A DNA stretch of 64,000 bases from assembly GCA_963745595.1 (NCBI GenBank), contig CAVUYB010000007.1, forward strand, positions 248,001-312,000, given 5' to 3'. A program made the position numbers and the translations under genes. Positions 18,422 through 27,460 of this stretch are shown one piece after another. This DNA comes from DASZUK01 sp963745595 (GTDB lineage: Bacteria > Actinomycetota > Acidimicrobiia > Acidimicrobiales > RAAP-2). Numbering within the stretch: position 1 is the first letter of the stretch; each line of letters opens with the position of its first letter. The notes beneath the pieces were generated by a model. That model searched no databases, was not told the DNA's origin, and saw only the letters and a program-made list of their open reading frames with translations.

Positions 18422-19431
18422 CCGCTCGCCGGAACCGGTTCCGAGCCTTGGCCGGGAAGCGAGCCCGCGACGCGGTGGCCTTGGTGATCGGCATAGGCGC
18501 GGTGCTGCTGGGGCTGCTCGGACTGGTTGCGGCGCCATCGGCAGCCGGCGCGGCAACGTCGACAGCTGGCAACCTGCCGCCCGGGACCTCAGCCGTCACG
18601 CAGACCGGACCGGGCGGACCGGTCCAGGGAGTGCTGAAGTATCTGGACTCACGCCAGGGCGTCGTCCAGGTCGCGGTCTTCAACGCCTCGACGGGCGCCA
18701 CGTCGATCGTCTCGAACGGCTCGGCGCCCCAGGCCACCGCCAGCATCGCCAAAGTCGACATCTTGGCGATGTGGCTCCACAACTACGACGCCCAAGGTGT
18801 CGCGGTGCCCGAGGCCGTGCCGTTCTCCATCACCTACCTGATGCAGCAGATGATCCAGGACAGCGTCAATCCGGCGGCCACCTCGCTCTTTTACTTCGGC
18901 GGCGGATGCGACGCCCTGACCGCCTTCAACACTCTGGTCCCGACCCAGGGCACCACCGTCGGCTGCCAGACGCCGATCTACTACGGGTGGGGCGACACGA
19001 CGACCAGCGCGGCCGATCAGGCCGCGCTGGTCAAGTTGTACGCCTACCCCAACAGCCTGCTCGGGGCCGACGCCCGCCAGTACGGCCTCGGGCTGATGGA
19101 GAACATCTCCCCCGGACAGGGTTGGGGGATCAGTTGCGGGCCGTGGGGCACCAGCTGCAACGCGCCGAACTACGCCCAGCCGGTGCCCGGCGTCACGGTG
19201 GCCCTGAAGAACGGATGGAAGTACTCCCCGTCCTGCGTGGCCCAGAACCAGATCTGCCCGTGGCAGATGAACAGCATCGGCTGGGTGCACGGAGACGGTC
19301 GGAACTATGTCATCGCGGTGCTCACGGGCTACGACCCAGCCGGGCCGGGGCTGTACGGCTACAACTACGGCATCAATACCGTCCAAGGGGTCTCCAAGCT
19401 CGTGTGGAGCAACCTGGCTCCCTCGAGCTGA
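18418..19431 (+). CDS. Secreted class A beta-lactamase-like serine hydrolase
   Basis: 337 residues with a signal or anchor segment (about 20-45). SIAKVDILAMW provides the SxxK active-site pair of penicillin-recognising enzymes. MIQDSVNPAATSL occupies the SDN-loop position but lacks the exact motif, and LKNGW replaces KTG. A beta-lactam or peptidoglycan substrate is therefore uncertain, and it may be an inactive or divergent member. It is translationally coupled to the preceding propeller gene, so the two products probably act together outside the cell. Confidence 0.75.
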   Translation: MTARRNRFRALAGKRARDAVALVIGIGAVLLGLLGLVAAPSAAGAATSTAGNLPPGTSAVTQTGPGGPVQGVLKYLDSRQGVVQVAVFNASTGATSIVSNGSAPQATASIAKVDILAMWLHNYDAQGVAVPEAVPFSITYLMQQMIQDSVNPAATSLFYFGGGCDALTAFNTLVPTQGTTVGCQTPIYYGWGDTTTSAADQAALVKLYAYPNSLLGADARQYGLGLMENISPGQGWGISCGPWGTSCNAPNYAQPVPGVTVALKNGWKYSPSCVAQNQICPWQMNSIGWVHGDGRNYVIAVLTGYDPAGPGLYGYNYGINTVQGVSKLVWSNLAPSS

Positions 19432-19460
19432 GCCAAAGCAGCGAGCTGAGCCAAAGCAGC
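19425..19460 (+). repeat. 18-bp direct duplication across the stop codon
   Basis: The unit beginning GAGCTGAGCC occurs twice without mismatch (19425-19442 and 19443-19460). The stop codon of the beta-lactamase-like gene lies inside the first copy. Confidence 0.85.
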
Positions 19461-19496
19461 ACAGCCACCTCGAGTCCGCAAACGGACTGCCCTGAG

Positions 19497-21047
19497 TCAG
19501 TCCACCCCCGCGGCGTCCTTGACGATCTCGCCCCCGCCCGTACCCGTACGTTGTCCCCGTTCCAAGCCGACCAGGGCGATCAGCGCCGTGGCGGCCATCA
19601 CCGCGGCCATGACGTAGAGCACGGCCCTGGTCGCATAGGCGAAGTCGAGACGGACGGTGGGAAGTATCGGCTGTACCCGTCGGAACGGGGTTACGCCGTC
19701 CGAGATCCCGGTCGCCAGAGCGGCGGCGCTACCTCGGGAAAGACCGGTTCCGATGAGTGACGCCGTGAGCCGCGATCGGTCGACGACGATGAAGATCGGT
19801 CCGAGGATCGCCAGGCCGAGGCTGGCGGCATAGTTCCGGACGGTCTGCGTGACCCCGGTTGCCTCGCCGTAGGAGAGCTCTCCCGATTGATTGATCGCAT
19901 CGGAGTTGGCGGGACCGAGCATGAGCCCCATGCCGGCACCGGTCAGCACGACATACCAGTCCTGGACACCGAGCTGCAGCGTTACGACCGAACCGGCCCA
20001 CAGGACGTAGCCGACGGAGGCGGCGACGCTGCCCAGGACCACCGGAAGTTTGGCTCCGCTCCGGTCGAGCATCCGGCCGCCGACCTGAGAGGTCACGATG
20101 AAGCCGACGAAGAACAGGAGCGGGAAGAGCCCCGCCCGCAGCGCCGACTCGGCCAGCGAGACCTGTGCGTACTGGCCGACGAAGAAGAACAGCGGAATGA
20201 AGGCGATCATGGAGGTGAAGAGCACGACGTTCTCGACGAAGAACGCCTTTACCCGGAAGATCTTCATCTCGATCAGAGGCGACGGCACCTTCCCTTCGAC
20301 GATCGCGAAGACGACCAGCAGCGCCAGTCCACCGGTGATGCACAGCCAGGTTGCCGGACTCTCCCACCCCCATAGCTCCGACTGCTGGAAGCCGAAGACA
20401 CTCAGTCCGATGCCGGCCACGATGAGCACGAGACCCCGGAAGTCGTTCGGCGCGGCGCGACGCGGCGTGACTGGCTTCGACACGAAGATGAGCACCAGCG
20501 TCACCAGTGCCACCGGCACGTTGACCCAGAAGACGACCCGCCACGTCCATTCGGTGAGGATCGCGCCGAGGACCGGCCCCAGAGCCACCAGTCCGCCGGC
20601 GATGCCGAAGAACAGGGCCAAAGGACGCCCCCGTTCGTGCAGGGGGAACGTGTGGACGATGATGGCCACCGCCGCCGGAACCGTGATCGCCCCACCGGCC
20701 CCTTGGAGGATCCGGAACCCGATGATCCAGCCCTCGGCGATCCCACCGTGTGGCGTCAGCGCACACATGACCGATGCGGCGGTGAAGACGACGATCCCGA
20801 GCACCACCATCTTGCCGTGGCCGACCACGTCACCGAGCCGGCCACCCCAAACGAACAGCGCGGCGAGGGCGAGCAGATAGCCGTTGACCGCCCACTGGAT
20901 CCCGGTGGTCGAGAGGCCGAGATCGTGCTGGATCTCGGGGGCGGCGGTGGACATGATCGTCTTGCCGGCGAAGATCGTCGAGACGGCCAGGATCATCGCG
21001 ACCAGCACGACCGCTTTGTTCCGCCCGCCGCCTACGACCACCCCCAC
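19497..21047 (-). CDS. MFS transporter, DHA2 (14-TM drug:H+ antiporter) type
   Basis: A 516-residue integral membrane protein with about 14 hydrophobic segments. WAVNGYLLALAALFVWGGRLGD is the loop 2-3 motif A region. GPVLGAILTEWTWRVVFWVNVP matches motif C and the following segment of EmrB/QacA exporters. Proton-driven export of small hydrophobic compounds is the usual role; the substrate is unknown. It is convergent with the beta-lactamase-like gene and not obviously in an operon. Confidence 0.9.
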   Translation of the reverse strand: MGVVVGGGRNKAVVLVAMILAVSTIFAGKTIMSTAAPEIQHDLGLSTTGIQWAVNGYLLALAALFVWGGRLGDVVGHGKMVVLGIVVFTAASVMCALTPHGGIAEGWIIGFRILQGAGGAITVPAAVAIIVHTFPLHERGRPLALFFGIAGGLVALGPVLGAILTEWTWRVVFWVNVPVALVTLVLIFVSKPVTPRRAAPNDFRGLVLIVAGIGLSVFGFQQSELWGWESPATWLCITGGLALLVVFAIVEGKVPSPLIEMKIFRVKAFFVENVVLFTSMIAFIPLFFFVGQYAQVSLAESALRAGLFPLLFFVGFIVTSQVGGRMLDRSGAKLPVVLGSVAASVGYVLWAGSVVTLQLGVQDWYVVLTGAGMGLMLGPANSDAINQSGELSYGEATGVTQTVRNYAASLGLAILGPIFIVVDRSRLTASLIGTGLSRGSAAALATGISDGVTPFRRVQPILPTVRLDFAYATRAVLYVMAAVMAATALIALVGLERGQRTGTGGGEIVKDAAGVD

Positions 21048-21397
21048 GTCCCCCCGGCTCTGCCGTCCAGGTCTCTGATCGTTCGGCAGCAGCCTACCGC
21101 TGTCGTCTCGGATTCTTGAGCTATGGGAGCTCGACCGACTCGGCCAGCAATCGGCCGCTCAGATCCGTTCCCCGCCGTCGAGATACCCCTACAGGGCGTA
21201 GGGATCCCTTCAGGGAGATGGAGCTCGAGGCTCTCCTCGGCGCCGTGCCGCTCTCCGAATGGATGCGGATCACCATCACGCCGCTCGACCGGCATCCCAA
21301 CGATCCCGCTGGCCGTGATGGCGCTCGACCGGCGGCCTTAGGGTCGTGGGTGTCGAGCGTTCGCCTCCCCCTCTCCCCCGACCGACAGGAGTCAGCC
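21048..21397. other. Intergenic region, no feature seen
   Basis: Between the MFS start and the DUF3237 gene. I see no conserved gene, strong promoter or inverted repeat apart from the ribosome site next to 21398. Confidence 0.4.
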
Positions 21398-21868
21398 GTG
21401 AGCAAGCTCCCCGACCCACGCCTCACGATGATCTACCGCTTGGAGGCTTCCCTCGGCCAACCGCTGGAGCTCGGGACCATCATCGAGGGGCACCGCCGCA
21501 TCGTGCCCTTGATCGGCGGGACGTTCACCGGGCCTGAGCTAAACGGAACGCTCCTCCCGGGTACCAGCGCCGACTGGCAGATCATCCTGCCGGACGGCAC
21601 TGCCCTCGGCGACATCCGTTACACGCTGCAGACCGAGCGTGGCGATCTGCTCTATGTGCAGTCACGAAGCGTGCGCCACGGTAGCCCCGAGGTGCTCGCA
21701 CGCCTCGGGCGCGGCGAGGACGTCGACGCCAGCGACTACACGTTCCGCGCCGCAACCCAGATAGAGGCGGCCGCTCCCGATCTCGACTGGCTGAACAAGG
21801 GCGTGTTCGTCAGTGTCGCAGGGCGTCAGCCCGGAGGCGTGACCTATGAGGTCTACCTCGTCGCATGA
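21398..21868 (+). CDS. DUF3237 family protein
   Basis: 156 residues from GTG at 21398, preceded by AGGAG. RLEASLGQPLELG, RIVPLIGGTFTGPELNGTL, GADWQ-like SADWQIILPDGTALGDIRYTL and VFVSVAGRQPGGVTYEVYLV follow the order of DUF3237 beta-barrel proteins. No biochemical role is established. It stands alone. Confidence 0.85.
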   Translation: MSKLPDPRLTMIYRLEASLGQPLELGTIIEGHRRIVPLIGGTFTGPELNGTLLPGTSADWQIILPDGTALGDIRYTLQTERGDLLYVQSRSVRHGSPEVLARLGRGEDVDASDYTFRAATQIEAAAPDLDWLNKGVFVSVAGRQPGGVTYEVYLVA

Positions 21869-22035
21869 ACCGCGGCGGGCGACGTCCGGGGCCCGTTGAC
21901 GAGGTGACGACGTTCGACGCCAACGGTGGTGGCTCGACCGGAAGCTACGGAACGACCACTCGCCGCACGGTCGCCAGATCTATGGCGAAGCGGTCCCCTG
22001 CTCGTCGACCGCAGGGAGCGCGTCTTTCCCAACTC

Positions 22036-22809
22036 TCAGAAGGAAGCGCCGCCTGAGCTCGGGGCAGTGGTCGTCGTCGTGGGCGGCGGGGGTGGGGTCG
22101 TAGTGGGAGGTGGGGCTGGCGCCGTCGTCGGCGGGGTCGTGCTCGGCGGGCTCGTCGCCGGAGTCGCCGGGAGCGGGGTCGAAGAAGCCGGAGGAGCCGT
22201 CGCCGAAGGCGCGGTGGTCGCCGACGGTGCGGTGGTCGCTGACGGCGCGGTGGCGGCTGACGGTGCGGTAGTCGCTGACGGTGCGGTGGTCGCTGAAGGT
22301 GCGCCTGGCTGAGGAGTGGACGTCGTGGATAGCCCCGCGGTCACAAAGGCGGACCATCTCCCCCATTGATCCGTCACATTTCCGCCTACCTGTCCAGCCG
22401 TTCGGTCGCCGGAGAACCAGTAGAGAGCCTTGCCTGAGTACGTCACCTGTCGAACGCCCCCAGCCCGCTTCACCGTGCCCAGCTTCCGGCTGCTCACCCC
22501 GGCTCCAGCGGTCGCGGTCTTCACGCCCTTTGGCAACACCACCGCCGGCCAAACCTTCAAGCACTGGGCGGTACAGGACGTCTGGCTGGCTTTCAGCGTG
22601 TAGAGCGTCGTGCCGCTGACGAGGACCGTACCGAGCTCGGCGTTCTTCGCCGTGGAGATGACGACCCGCTTCGGCTTGTGGCTGGACGCCGCTCCGGCCG
22701 CGCTGCCGAAACTGACCATGGCCGCGAGCCCCCCAACGCCGAGAGCGACTCCCGCGGCACGGAACGCGACTCGGCGAGTCACCTCTGGATGTCGTTTTGG
22801 CTGATCCAC
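22036..22809 (-). CDS. Secreted PF03640 (Lipoprotein_15) repeat protein with a Thr/Pro-rich stalk
   Basis: 257 residues. It has a twin-arginine-like start (TRRVAFRAAG) and a hydrophobic signal. Two half-repeats of the PF03640 secreted repeat follow: LYTLKASQTSCTAQCLKVWP with a Cys pair, and YSGKALYWFSGDRTAGQVGG. The last third is a PSATTAPS-repeat and poly-Pro/Thr stalk ending in SSGGASF. There is no lipobox cysteine. It is divergent from its paralogue at 23224. The function of the family is unknown. Confidence 0.85.
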   Translation of the reverse strand: MDQPKRHPEVTRRVAFRAAGVALGVGGLAAMVSFGSAAGAASSHKPKRVVISTAKNAELGTVLVSGTTLYTLKASQTSCTAQCLKVWPAVVLPKGVKTATAGAGVSSRKLGTVKRAGGVRQVTYSGKALYWFSGDRTAGQVGGNVTDQWGRWSAFVTAGLSTTSTPQPGAPSATTAPSATTAPSAATAPSATTAPSATTAPSATAPPASSTPLPATPATSPPSTTPPTTAPAPPPTTTPPPPPTTTTTAPSSGGASF

Positions 22810-23223
22810 GTGGCGCGTCTCCTTGTCGTGTCGATACCGGTTGTACGGGCGAGGTGGGCCGACGGATCATCGCGACCAGAAGAACCTCGCCGGCGGACTG
22901 ATCGCTTTCCGGACCTGAGCCATATAACCGGTGATGAGGAACCTGAGGAGAGGAGATGAGGGGGACGCTTCCGACGAGCGTTGCTGTCGGGTACGCCGGA
23001 GGAAGAGTCGAGACGGTTGGCGTGTTCCGGCTCTCGCGGTTCGGACGACGACGCGCCATTTCACCGAGCTCGGACAAAAACGGCGTGTCGAGTGATCTCT
23101 TTGCTCGGCCCCCACGTAGTCCTGGGTACTGGGAGCGAATATCTCTGGAGGATCTCCAGCCCATCAACCCGGGGGCGATGGCCGTGTACGGCTAACGCCC
23201 AATAGGACGAGGAGACGAACAAG
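22810..23223. other. Divergent intergenic region between the two PF03640 genes
   Basis: About 410 bases that must hold both promoters. GAGGAG lies before 23224. No clear operator or gene was found; short frames here do not look like proteins. Confidence 0.4.
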
Positions 23224-23760
23224 ATGGATCAGACGAATGGACACCACCAGGCCCGCCCACGAATTCACGGCGGTCGGATCGCGACTGCCGCCCTGGTCGC
23301 TGGAGGGCTGTCCGCATCGTTTCTCACCGCGGGAATTGCCGGTGCCTCGACCGGGACCAGCATCGTCATTTCGACCGCCAAGAACGCCAAGCTCGGCACG
23401 ATCCTCGTCAGCGGCAACACGCTCTACACGTTGAAAGCCAGCCAGACGCCCTGTACTACGCAGTGTTTGACGGTCTGGCCCGCCGTGCTATTGCCCAAGG
23501 GCGTGACGTCGGCGATGGCCGGGAAGGGTGTCAGCGCGGCAAAACTCGGGACGGTGAAGCGGTCGGGCGGCACGCTGCAGGTGACCTATTCGGGCAAGCC
23601 CCTCTACTGGTTCAGCGGCGACAAAGCAATGGGACAGGTGAACGGGAACGTGACGGACACGTGGGGCAAGTGGTCCTCCATCGTGACGGCAAAGTCGGCA
23701 TCGTCTGGATCGGGATCGACTCCCACGACCAGCCCCAGTTCCGGCGGCGCCTCTTTCTAG
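23224..23760 (+). CDS. Secreted PF03640 (Lipoprotein_15) repeat protein
   Basis: 178 residues. Signal peptide GGLSASFLTAGIAGAS, then ISTAKNAKLGTILVSG, TLYTLKASQTPCTTQCLTVWP and YSGKPLYWFSGDKAMGQVNG. It is clearly paralogous to the 22036-22809 protein and lacks its long stalk, but ends with the same SSGGASF. The shared tail suggests a common fate, such as a processing or binding signal. Confidence 0.87.
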   Translation: MDQTNGHHQARPRIHGGRIATAALVAGGLSASFLTAGIAGASTGTSIVISTAKNAKLGTILVSGNTLYTLKASQTPCTTQCLTVWPAVLLPKGVTSAMAGKGVSAAKLGTVKRSGGTLQVTYSGKPLYWFSGDKAMGQVNGNVTDTWGKWSSIVTAKSASSGSGSTPTTSPSSGGASF

Positions 23761-23788
23761 CGCCCGACCTGAGGGTCGAGAGGTCTTC

Positions 23789-24826
23789 GTGACGTTCCTA
23801 GCTCCGCTCGTTCGCTCTCCTTCCACGGCGTCCGTCGAGAGGGGCGGCCAACGGACCAACGGGCGGCGGTTTGCGCTGTCGTCCCGGGTCTACCTACCGG
23901 CGTGTTCGATCGCCGCCGTCGCCGCCGTCCTTGTCGGGTTCGGGTCGTTCAGCCACTTCGGTGGCTCAGACTTCGTCGCTGCGACGTCGAGTCTTCGGGT
24001 CGTCGTCGTCGGGCCGCTCAGCCTGGCAATCATCGGGGTCTTTCTCGTCGCCGAGCGGGTGCGACCCGCCCAACGGCGCCCACTGATCGCCCGCGGTCAC
24101 CGCCAGGACGTTCTCTTCACGGTGTTCAACGCGATCCTGGTCGTTCCACTGGTGACTGCTCTCACCCTCACCTTTGCCGAGATCGCGCAGCGGGCTCTCC
24201 CCTGGATCGTTCTGCCGAGAATCGGAGTGGTGCCGCGCTGGGCAGTCATCGCCGTGCTCTTCGTGGCCATGGATTGGTGCAACTGGTTCGCCCACCTCGC
24301 GAACCATCGCATCCGCATGCTGTGGCGCTTCCACGAACTTCACCATTCTCAAGAGGACATGAGCGTGCTGACGGTGTTTCGCACGCATCCCCTCATCCAC
24401 GTCTCATATCTCATCGCGCTCATCCCGGGCATCGTGCTTCTCGCCAATGGGGCCCTGTCGACGACGCTCCTGGTCCTCTACGGCTCGATCGTGGCGTTCG
24501 CTCACTCCAACACCAACCTCGGATTCGGGCCTCTGGGCCGAGTCTTCGTCAGTCCGAACTTTCACCGAATTCACCACCAGCTGGACGGACCTCAGGATGT
24601 CAACCTCGGCTTCGCGCTGACGATCTGGGACCAGCTCTTCCACCGAGCCGTGTTCCCGACGGAAGCGACCATCAGGATCGACACTGGGCTGCCGGGCCGC
24701 CCGTTGATCGTCGAACAGGCAGGATCGCGACCGCATCACCTCTCGGTCTTTGCCGCTCAGCTCGTCGCTCCGTTCCGGCCGATCAAAACGACCGACCCGA
24801 TCTCCGAGAGCGCGTGCGGTGACTGA
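23789..24826 (+). CDS. Fatty acid hydroxylase / sterol desaturase family membrane protein
   Basis: A 345-residue integral membrane di-iron enzyme. It has four to five hydrophobic spans and the three histidine clusters of the superfamily: HLANH, HELHHS and HRIHH, with FAHSN between. Such enzymes hydroxylate or desaturate lipids, carotenoids or sterol-like molecules with O2. The start GTG lies 28 bases past the PF03640 gene, so the two may be cotranscribed. The substrate is not predictable. Confidence 0.85.
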   Translation: MTFLAPLVRSPSTASVERGGQRTNGRRFALSSRVYLPACSIAAVAAVLVGFGSFSHFGGSDFVAATSSLRVVVVGPLSLAIIGVFLVAERVRPAQRRPLIARGHRQDVLFTVFNAILVVPLVTALTLTFAEIAQRALPWIVLPRIGVVPRWAVIAVLFVAMDWCNWFAHLANHRIRMLWRFHELHHSQEDMSVLTVFRTHPLIHVSYLIALIPGIVLLANGALSTTLLVLYGSIVAFAHSNTNLGFGPLGRVFVSPNFHRIHHQLDGPQDVNLGFALTIWDQLFHRAVFPTEATIRIDTGLPGRPLIVEQAGSRPHHLSVFAAQLVAPFRPIKTTDPISESACGD

Positions 24827-24914
24827 CCGGCCGGGAGCAGACGGGGGTCGAACCTCAGGGGGATCAGCGCCTACCGATGTCCTGACGACACGAGACGCTC
24901 CCGGCTATGGCTTC

Positions 24915-25427
24915 ATGGCGATGACGCCGCTACCGACGAAACGAGATCGCTGGCACGCATGGCTGGCTTTCGTCTTCCGCACTCGCGCCGCGGCCCTCTC
25001 TGTCGACCTTGCTCTGGTTGCCGCGCGCATCGTTCTCGCGTGGATTTTCATCTACTACGGAGCGGGGAAGCTCTTCGGGGCGTTCAACGGTCCAGGGATC
25101 CACGGGACCGCGCTCTACTTCTCGAACACGGCTCATCTCCATCCGGGGGGACTGTTCGCGATCCTCGGCGGATTGATCGAGCTCGGTGGCGGGATCTCGC
25201 TCGGGTTCGGCTTCGGCGTCCGCCTCGGCGGGTTGGCTCTGTTCGGCGACATGGTGATGGCAATGATCACCGTTACCTGGGCGACCGGGATCAACTCGTC
25301 AACGTCGCCTCCCGGCTACCAGTTGAACATGGCCCTCGGGGTCTTGTCCCTGGTCATCGCGGTGGCCGGCGCCGGCCGGTTCAGCGTCGACGCGCTCGTT
25401 GAAGAGCGCGTGGCGGCCATGGAATGA
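24915..25427 (+). CDS. DoxX family membrane protein
   Basis: 170 residues with four hydrophobic segments. RIVLAWIFIYYGAGKLFGAF and HPGGLFAILGGLIELGGGISLGFG (written here as the motif FAILGGLIELGGG) are characteristic DoxX-family features. Members occur in quinone or thiosulfate redox complexes and in stress membranes. The start could instead be GTG at 24819, overlapping the hydroxylase stop; ATG 24915 has no clear ribosome site. Confidence 0.82.
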   Translation: MAMTPLPTKRDRWHAWLAFVFRTRAAALSVDLALVAARIVLAWIFIYYGAGKLFGAFNGPGIHGTALYFSNTAHLHPGGLFAILGGLIELGGGISLGFGFGVRLGGLALFGDMVMAMITVTWATGINSSTSPPGYQLNMALGVLSLVIAVAGAGRFSVDALVEERVAAME

Positions 25428-25547
25428 CCTCCACTTGATGAGAGCGGCCATGCATCGTCTCGATGGTTCGGGGATTTCGGGTGGCGCGGTACCGACTGGG
25501 CGCTCGGTCTCGAGTCCGATCGCGGTCGTCCCGAAGCGACTGGAACC

Positions 25548-26216
25548 ATGAACCCGGCGGGTGGGGCACTCACGGGCTACCTACCGAACCCCAACCATCT
25601 GCCTGTTCGAGTACAGCGGCTCATCAGGATCTCGGCCAATCTCATCGGTGCCGGCGGCGCGGCGCTCTTTGCCCAAGCCACCCTTCAGGCCGATCTGCAT
25701 ACGCACCGGTTGATCGGCGCGGCGTTCTTCATCGAGCAGGCATGGGTGGTCGCTGCCTATCTCGTCCGCCGGCCGGCACAGGTCGTGAGCCGACGGTGGG
25801 GCGACTGGTCGCTGGCCTTTGGCGGAACGTTTGGCAGTGTGTTGTTTCGGCCGGACGGTGCCCATCCACCCTGGGGGCTGGCCGCCGGCCTCGGCGTCCA
25901 GCTACTCGGCGTGACGATCTGCGTGGCGTCGTTCGTCGCCCTGGGGCGCTCTTTCGGTTTCGCCGCCGCCAATCGAGGGCTCGTACGACGTGGGCCCTAC
26001 GCGGTCGTTCGCCACCCAATCTATGCCTCCTACTTTCTGCTTCAGTTCGGCTACCTGCTGCAGAGCATCTCGGTGTGGAACGCCCTGGTGATGCTGTTCG
26101 TATCCAGCTGCAACATCGGCCGGGCCATGGCTGAGGAACGCCTACTGGTGACGAGCGAGCAGTATGGGGCCTACCGCAATGAGGTCCGGTGGAGGTTGCT
26201 CCCAGGCGTCTGGTAG
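25548..26216 (+). CDS. Isoprenylcysteine carboxyl methyltransferase (ICMT)-like membrane protein
   Basis: 222 residues with about five hydrophobic segments. The C-terminal third carries the ICMT/PEMT pattern GPYAVVRHPIYASYFLLQFG, which contacts S-adenosylmethionine, then EERLLVTSEQYGAYRNEVR. Bacterial members methylate small or lipid substrates, mostly undefined. It lies in the plus-strand run after DoxX. Confidence 0.83.
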   Translation: MNPAGGALTGYLPNPNHLPVRVQRLIRISANLIGAGGAALFAQATLQADLHTHRLIGAAFFIEQAWVVAAYLVRRPAQVVSRRWGDWSLAFGGTFGSVLFRPDGAHPPWGLAAGLGVQLLGVTICVASFVALGRSFGFAAANRGLVRRGPYAVVRHPIYASYFLLQFGYLLQSISVWNALVMLFVSSCNIGRAMAEERLLVTSEQYGAYRNEVRWRLLPGVW

Positions 26217-26245
26217 TGACTGGCAATCGCAAGAGAGGACTCCTG

Positions 26246-26809
26246 ATGCGCAGTGTGACCTATTCGATGGGCGTCTCACTTGACGGCTACATCGTCGGGC
26301 CGGACGGCAACTTCGGCTGGACGGCGCCCGACGAGGAGGTCTTTCGCTTCGTCACCGACGAGATACGAGAGGTCGGCGTCCACCTGTTGGGACGACGGCT
26401 GTACGAGACGATGCTGTACTGGGAGACCGCTGACCAGGATCCATCGCTCGACGACGCAATGCTCGAGTGGGCCGCGATCTGGAAGCGGCTCCCCAAGGTG
26501 GTGTTCTCCACCACGCGGTCGGCGGTGCAGGGCCATGCCCGCCTGGCCTCCGGCGGCCTGGCGGAGGAGATCGAGCGGTTGCGAGCCGAGCCCGGGGAAG
26601 GCGACATCGCGATCGGCGGCGCGACGCTCGCCGCCGAGGCGGCCGCGTCGGGTCTGATCGACGAGTACCGGACCAGGATCTACCCGGTGCTGGTTGGCGG
26701 TGGCATTCCGTTCTTTCCCCAGCGCGAGCGCCGAGTCGATCTCGAGCTCGTCGAGTCCCGCACCTTCAGCTCGAGCGTCGTCTACCTCCGCTACCGCGTG
26801 GCGCGCTAG
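26246..26809 (+). CDS. RibD C-terminal / dihydrofolate reductase-like protein
   Basis: 187 residues from ATG 26246, preceded by GAGAGGA. SMGVSLDGYIVGPDG, LLGRRLYETMLYWE, DIAIGGATLAAEAAASGLIDE and YPVLVGGGIPFFP are standard for the RibD_C (YyaP/DfrA-like) family, which uses NADPH. The substrate is unknown. Confidence 0.9.
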   Translation: MRSVTYSMGVSLDGYIVGPDGNFGWTAPDEEVFRFVTDEIREVGVHLLGRRLYETMLYWETADQDPSLDDAMLEWAAIWKRLPKVVFSTTRSAVQGHARLASGGLAEEIERLRAEPGEGDIAIGGATLAAEAAASGLIDEYRTRIYPVLVGGGIPFFPQRERRVDLELVESRTFSSSVVYLRYRVAR

Positions 26810-26868
26810 CCGATTCTTCCGACGCAAGCTCGGTCGAAGTAGGCACTTGTCGACGACAGGATGGCCAA

Positions 26869-27447
26869 TTACACCGACGCCGGCTTGGTGCACCCAGCCC
26901 ACGATCCGGTGATCGTCACGGTGCCGGCGTGCCCGTCAGTACCCATAAGGGTGCCCTTGAGGGATCCCGACTTGCCACCCGACGTGGTGGTGGCCGTCCC
27001 GGAGGCTCCCTGCCACGAATAGGCGTAGGTCGTGGAGAAGGTGACGCTGGTGGACGGCGATGTGGTGCTGGGCCCCATGGTCTGCGTGTGCCCGAACTTG
27101 GCGTTGATGGCCAGTAGCACGTTGGCGAGCTTCTGCGTCGTGTTATCGACATCGAGCTTGACGTTGCGCCACGTGATCGTGTCGGTTCCGTTCACGGTGC
27201 TACATCCCGCCAGGGCACTCCCCGGGGCGAAGAAGGCCGGCACCTTCAGCGTCCCCGAAACCGGTCCAGAGAACGTGAAGGAGCCCGAGGACCCCTTGGA
27301 CGAGCTGGCCGCGGCCAGCGATCCGCCCGTCCCCACCAACAACCCGGAGCCGGCGATGACGACCACGGAAAGGGCCGCCAGGGAGGCCAGCCGATCCGGA
27401 CGACGTCGTCGGGATGAGGCCTTCACCTCTCGTCCCTGGGCGACCAC
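26869..27447 (-). CDS. Secreted hypothetical protein
   Basis: 192 residues, basic N-terminus and signal peptide (LAALSVVVIAGSGLLVGTGG), then a beta-rich Ser/Thr/Gly domain with two cysteines. It begins FTFSGPVSGTLKVP and ends TVTITGSWAGCTKP. No family is recognised. It starts 13 bases after the stop of the double-propeller gene, so they form an operon. Confidence 0.75.
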   Translation of the reverse strand: MVAQGREVKASSRRRRPDRLASLAALSVVVIAGSGLLVGTGGSLAAASSSKGSSGSFTFSGPVSGTLKVPAFFAPGSALAGCSTVNGTDTITWRNVKLDVDNTTQKLANVLLAINAKFGHTQTMGPSTTSPSTSVTFSTTYAYSWQGASGTATTTSGGKSGSLKGTLMGTDGHAGTVTITGSWAGCTKPASV

Positions 27448-27460
27448 ACCGGTTTCGGCA

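Noticed and set aside
22956..23195. Short frame between the PF03640 genes
   Set aside because: No ribosome site and no protein-like pattern; it lies where divergent promoters must be.
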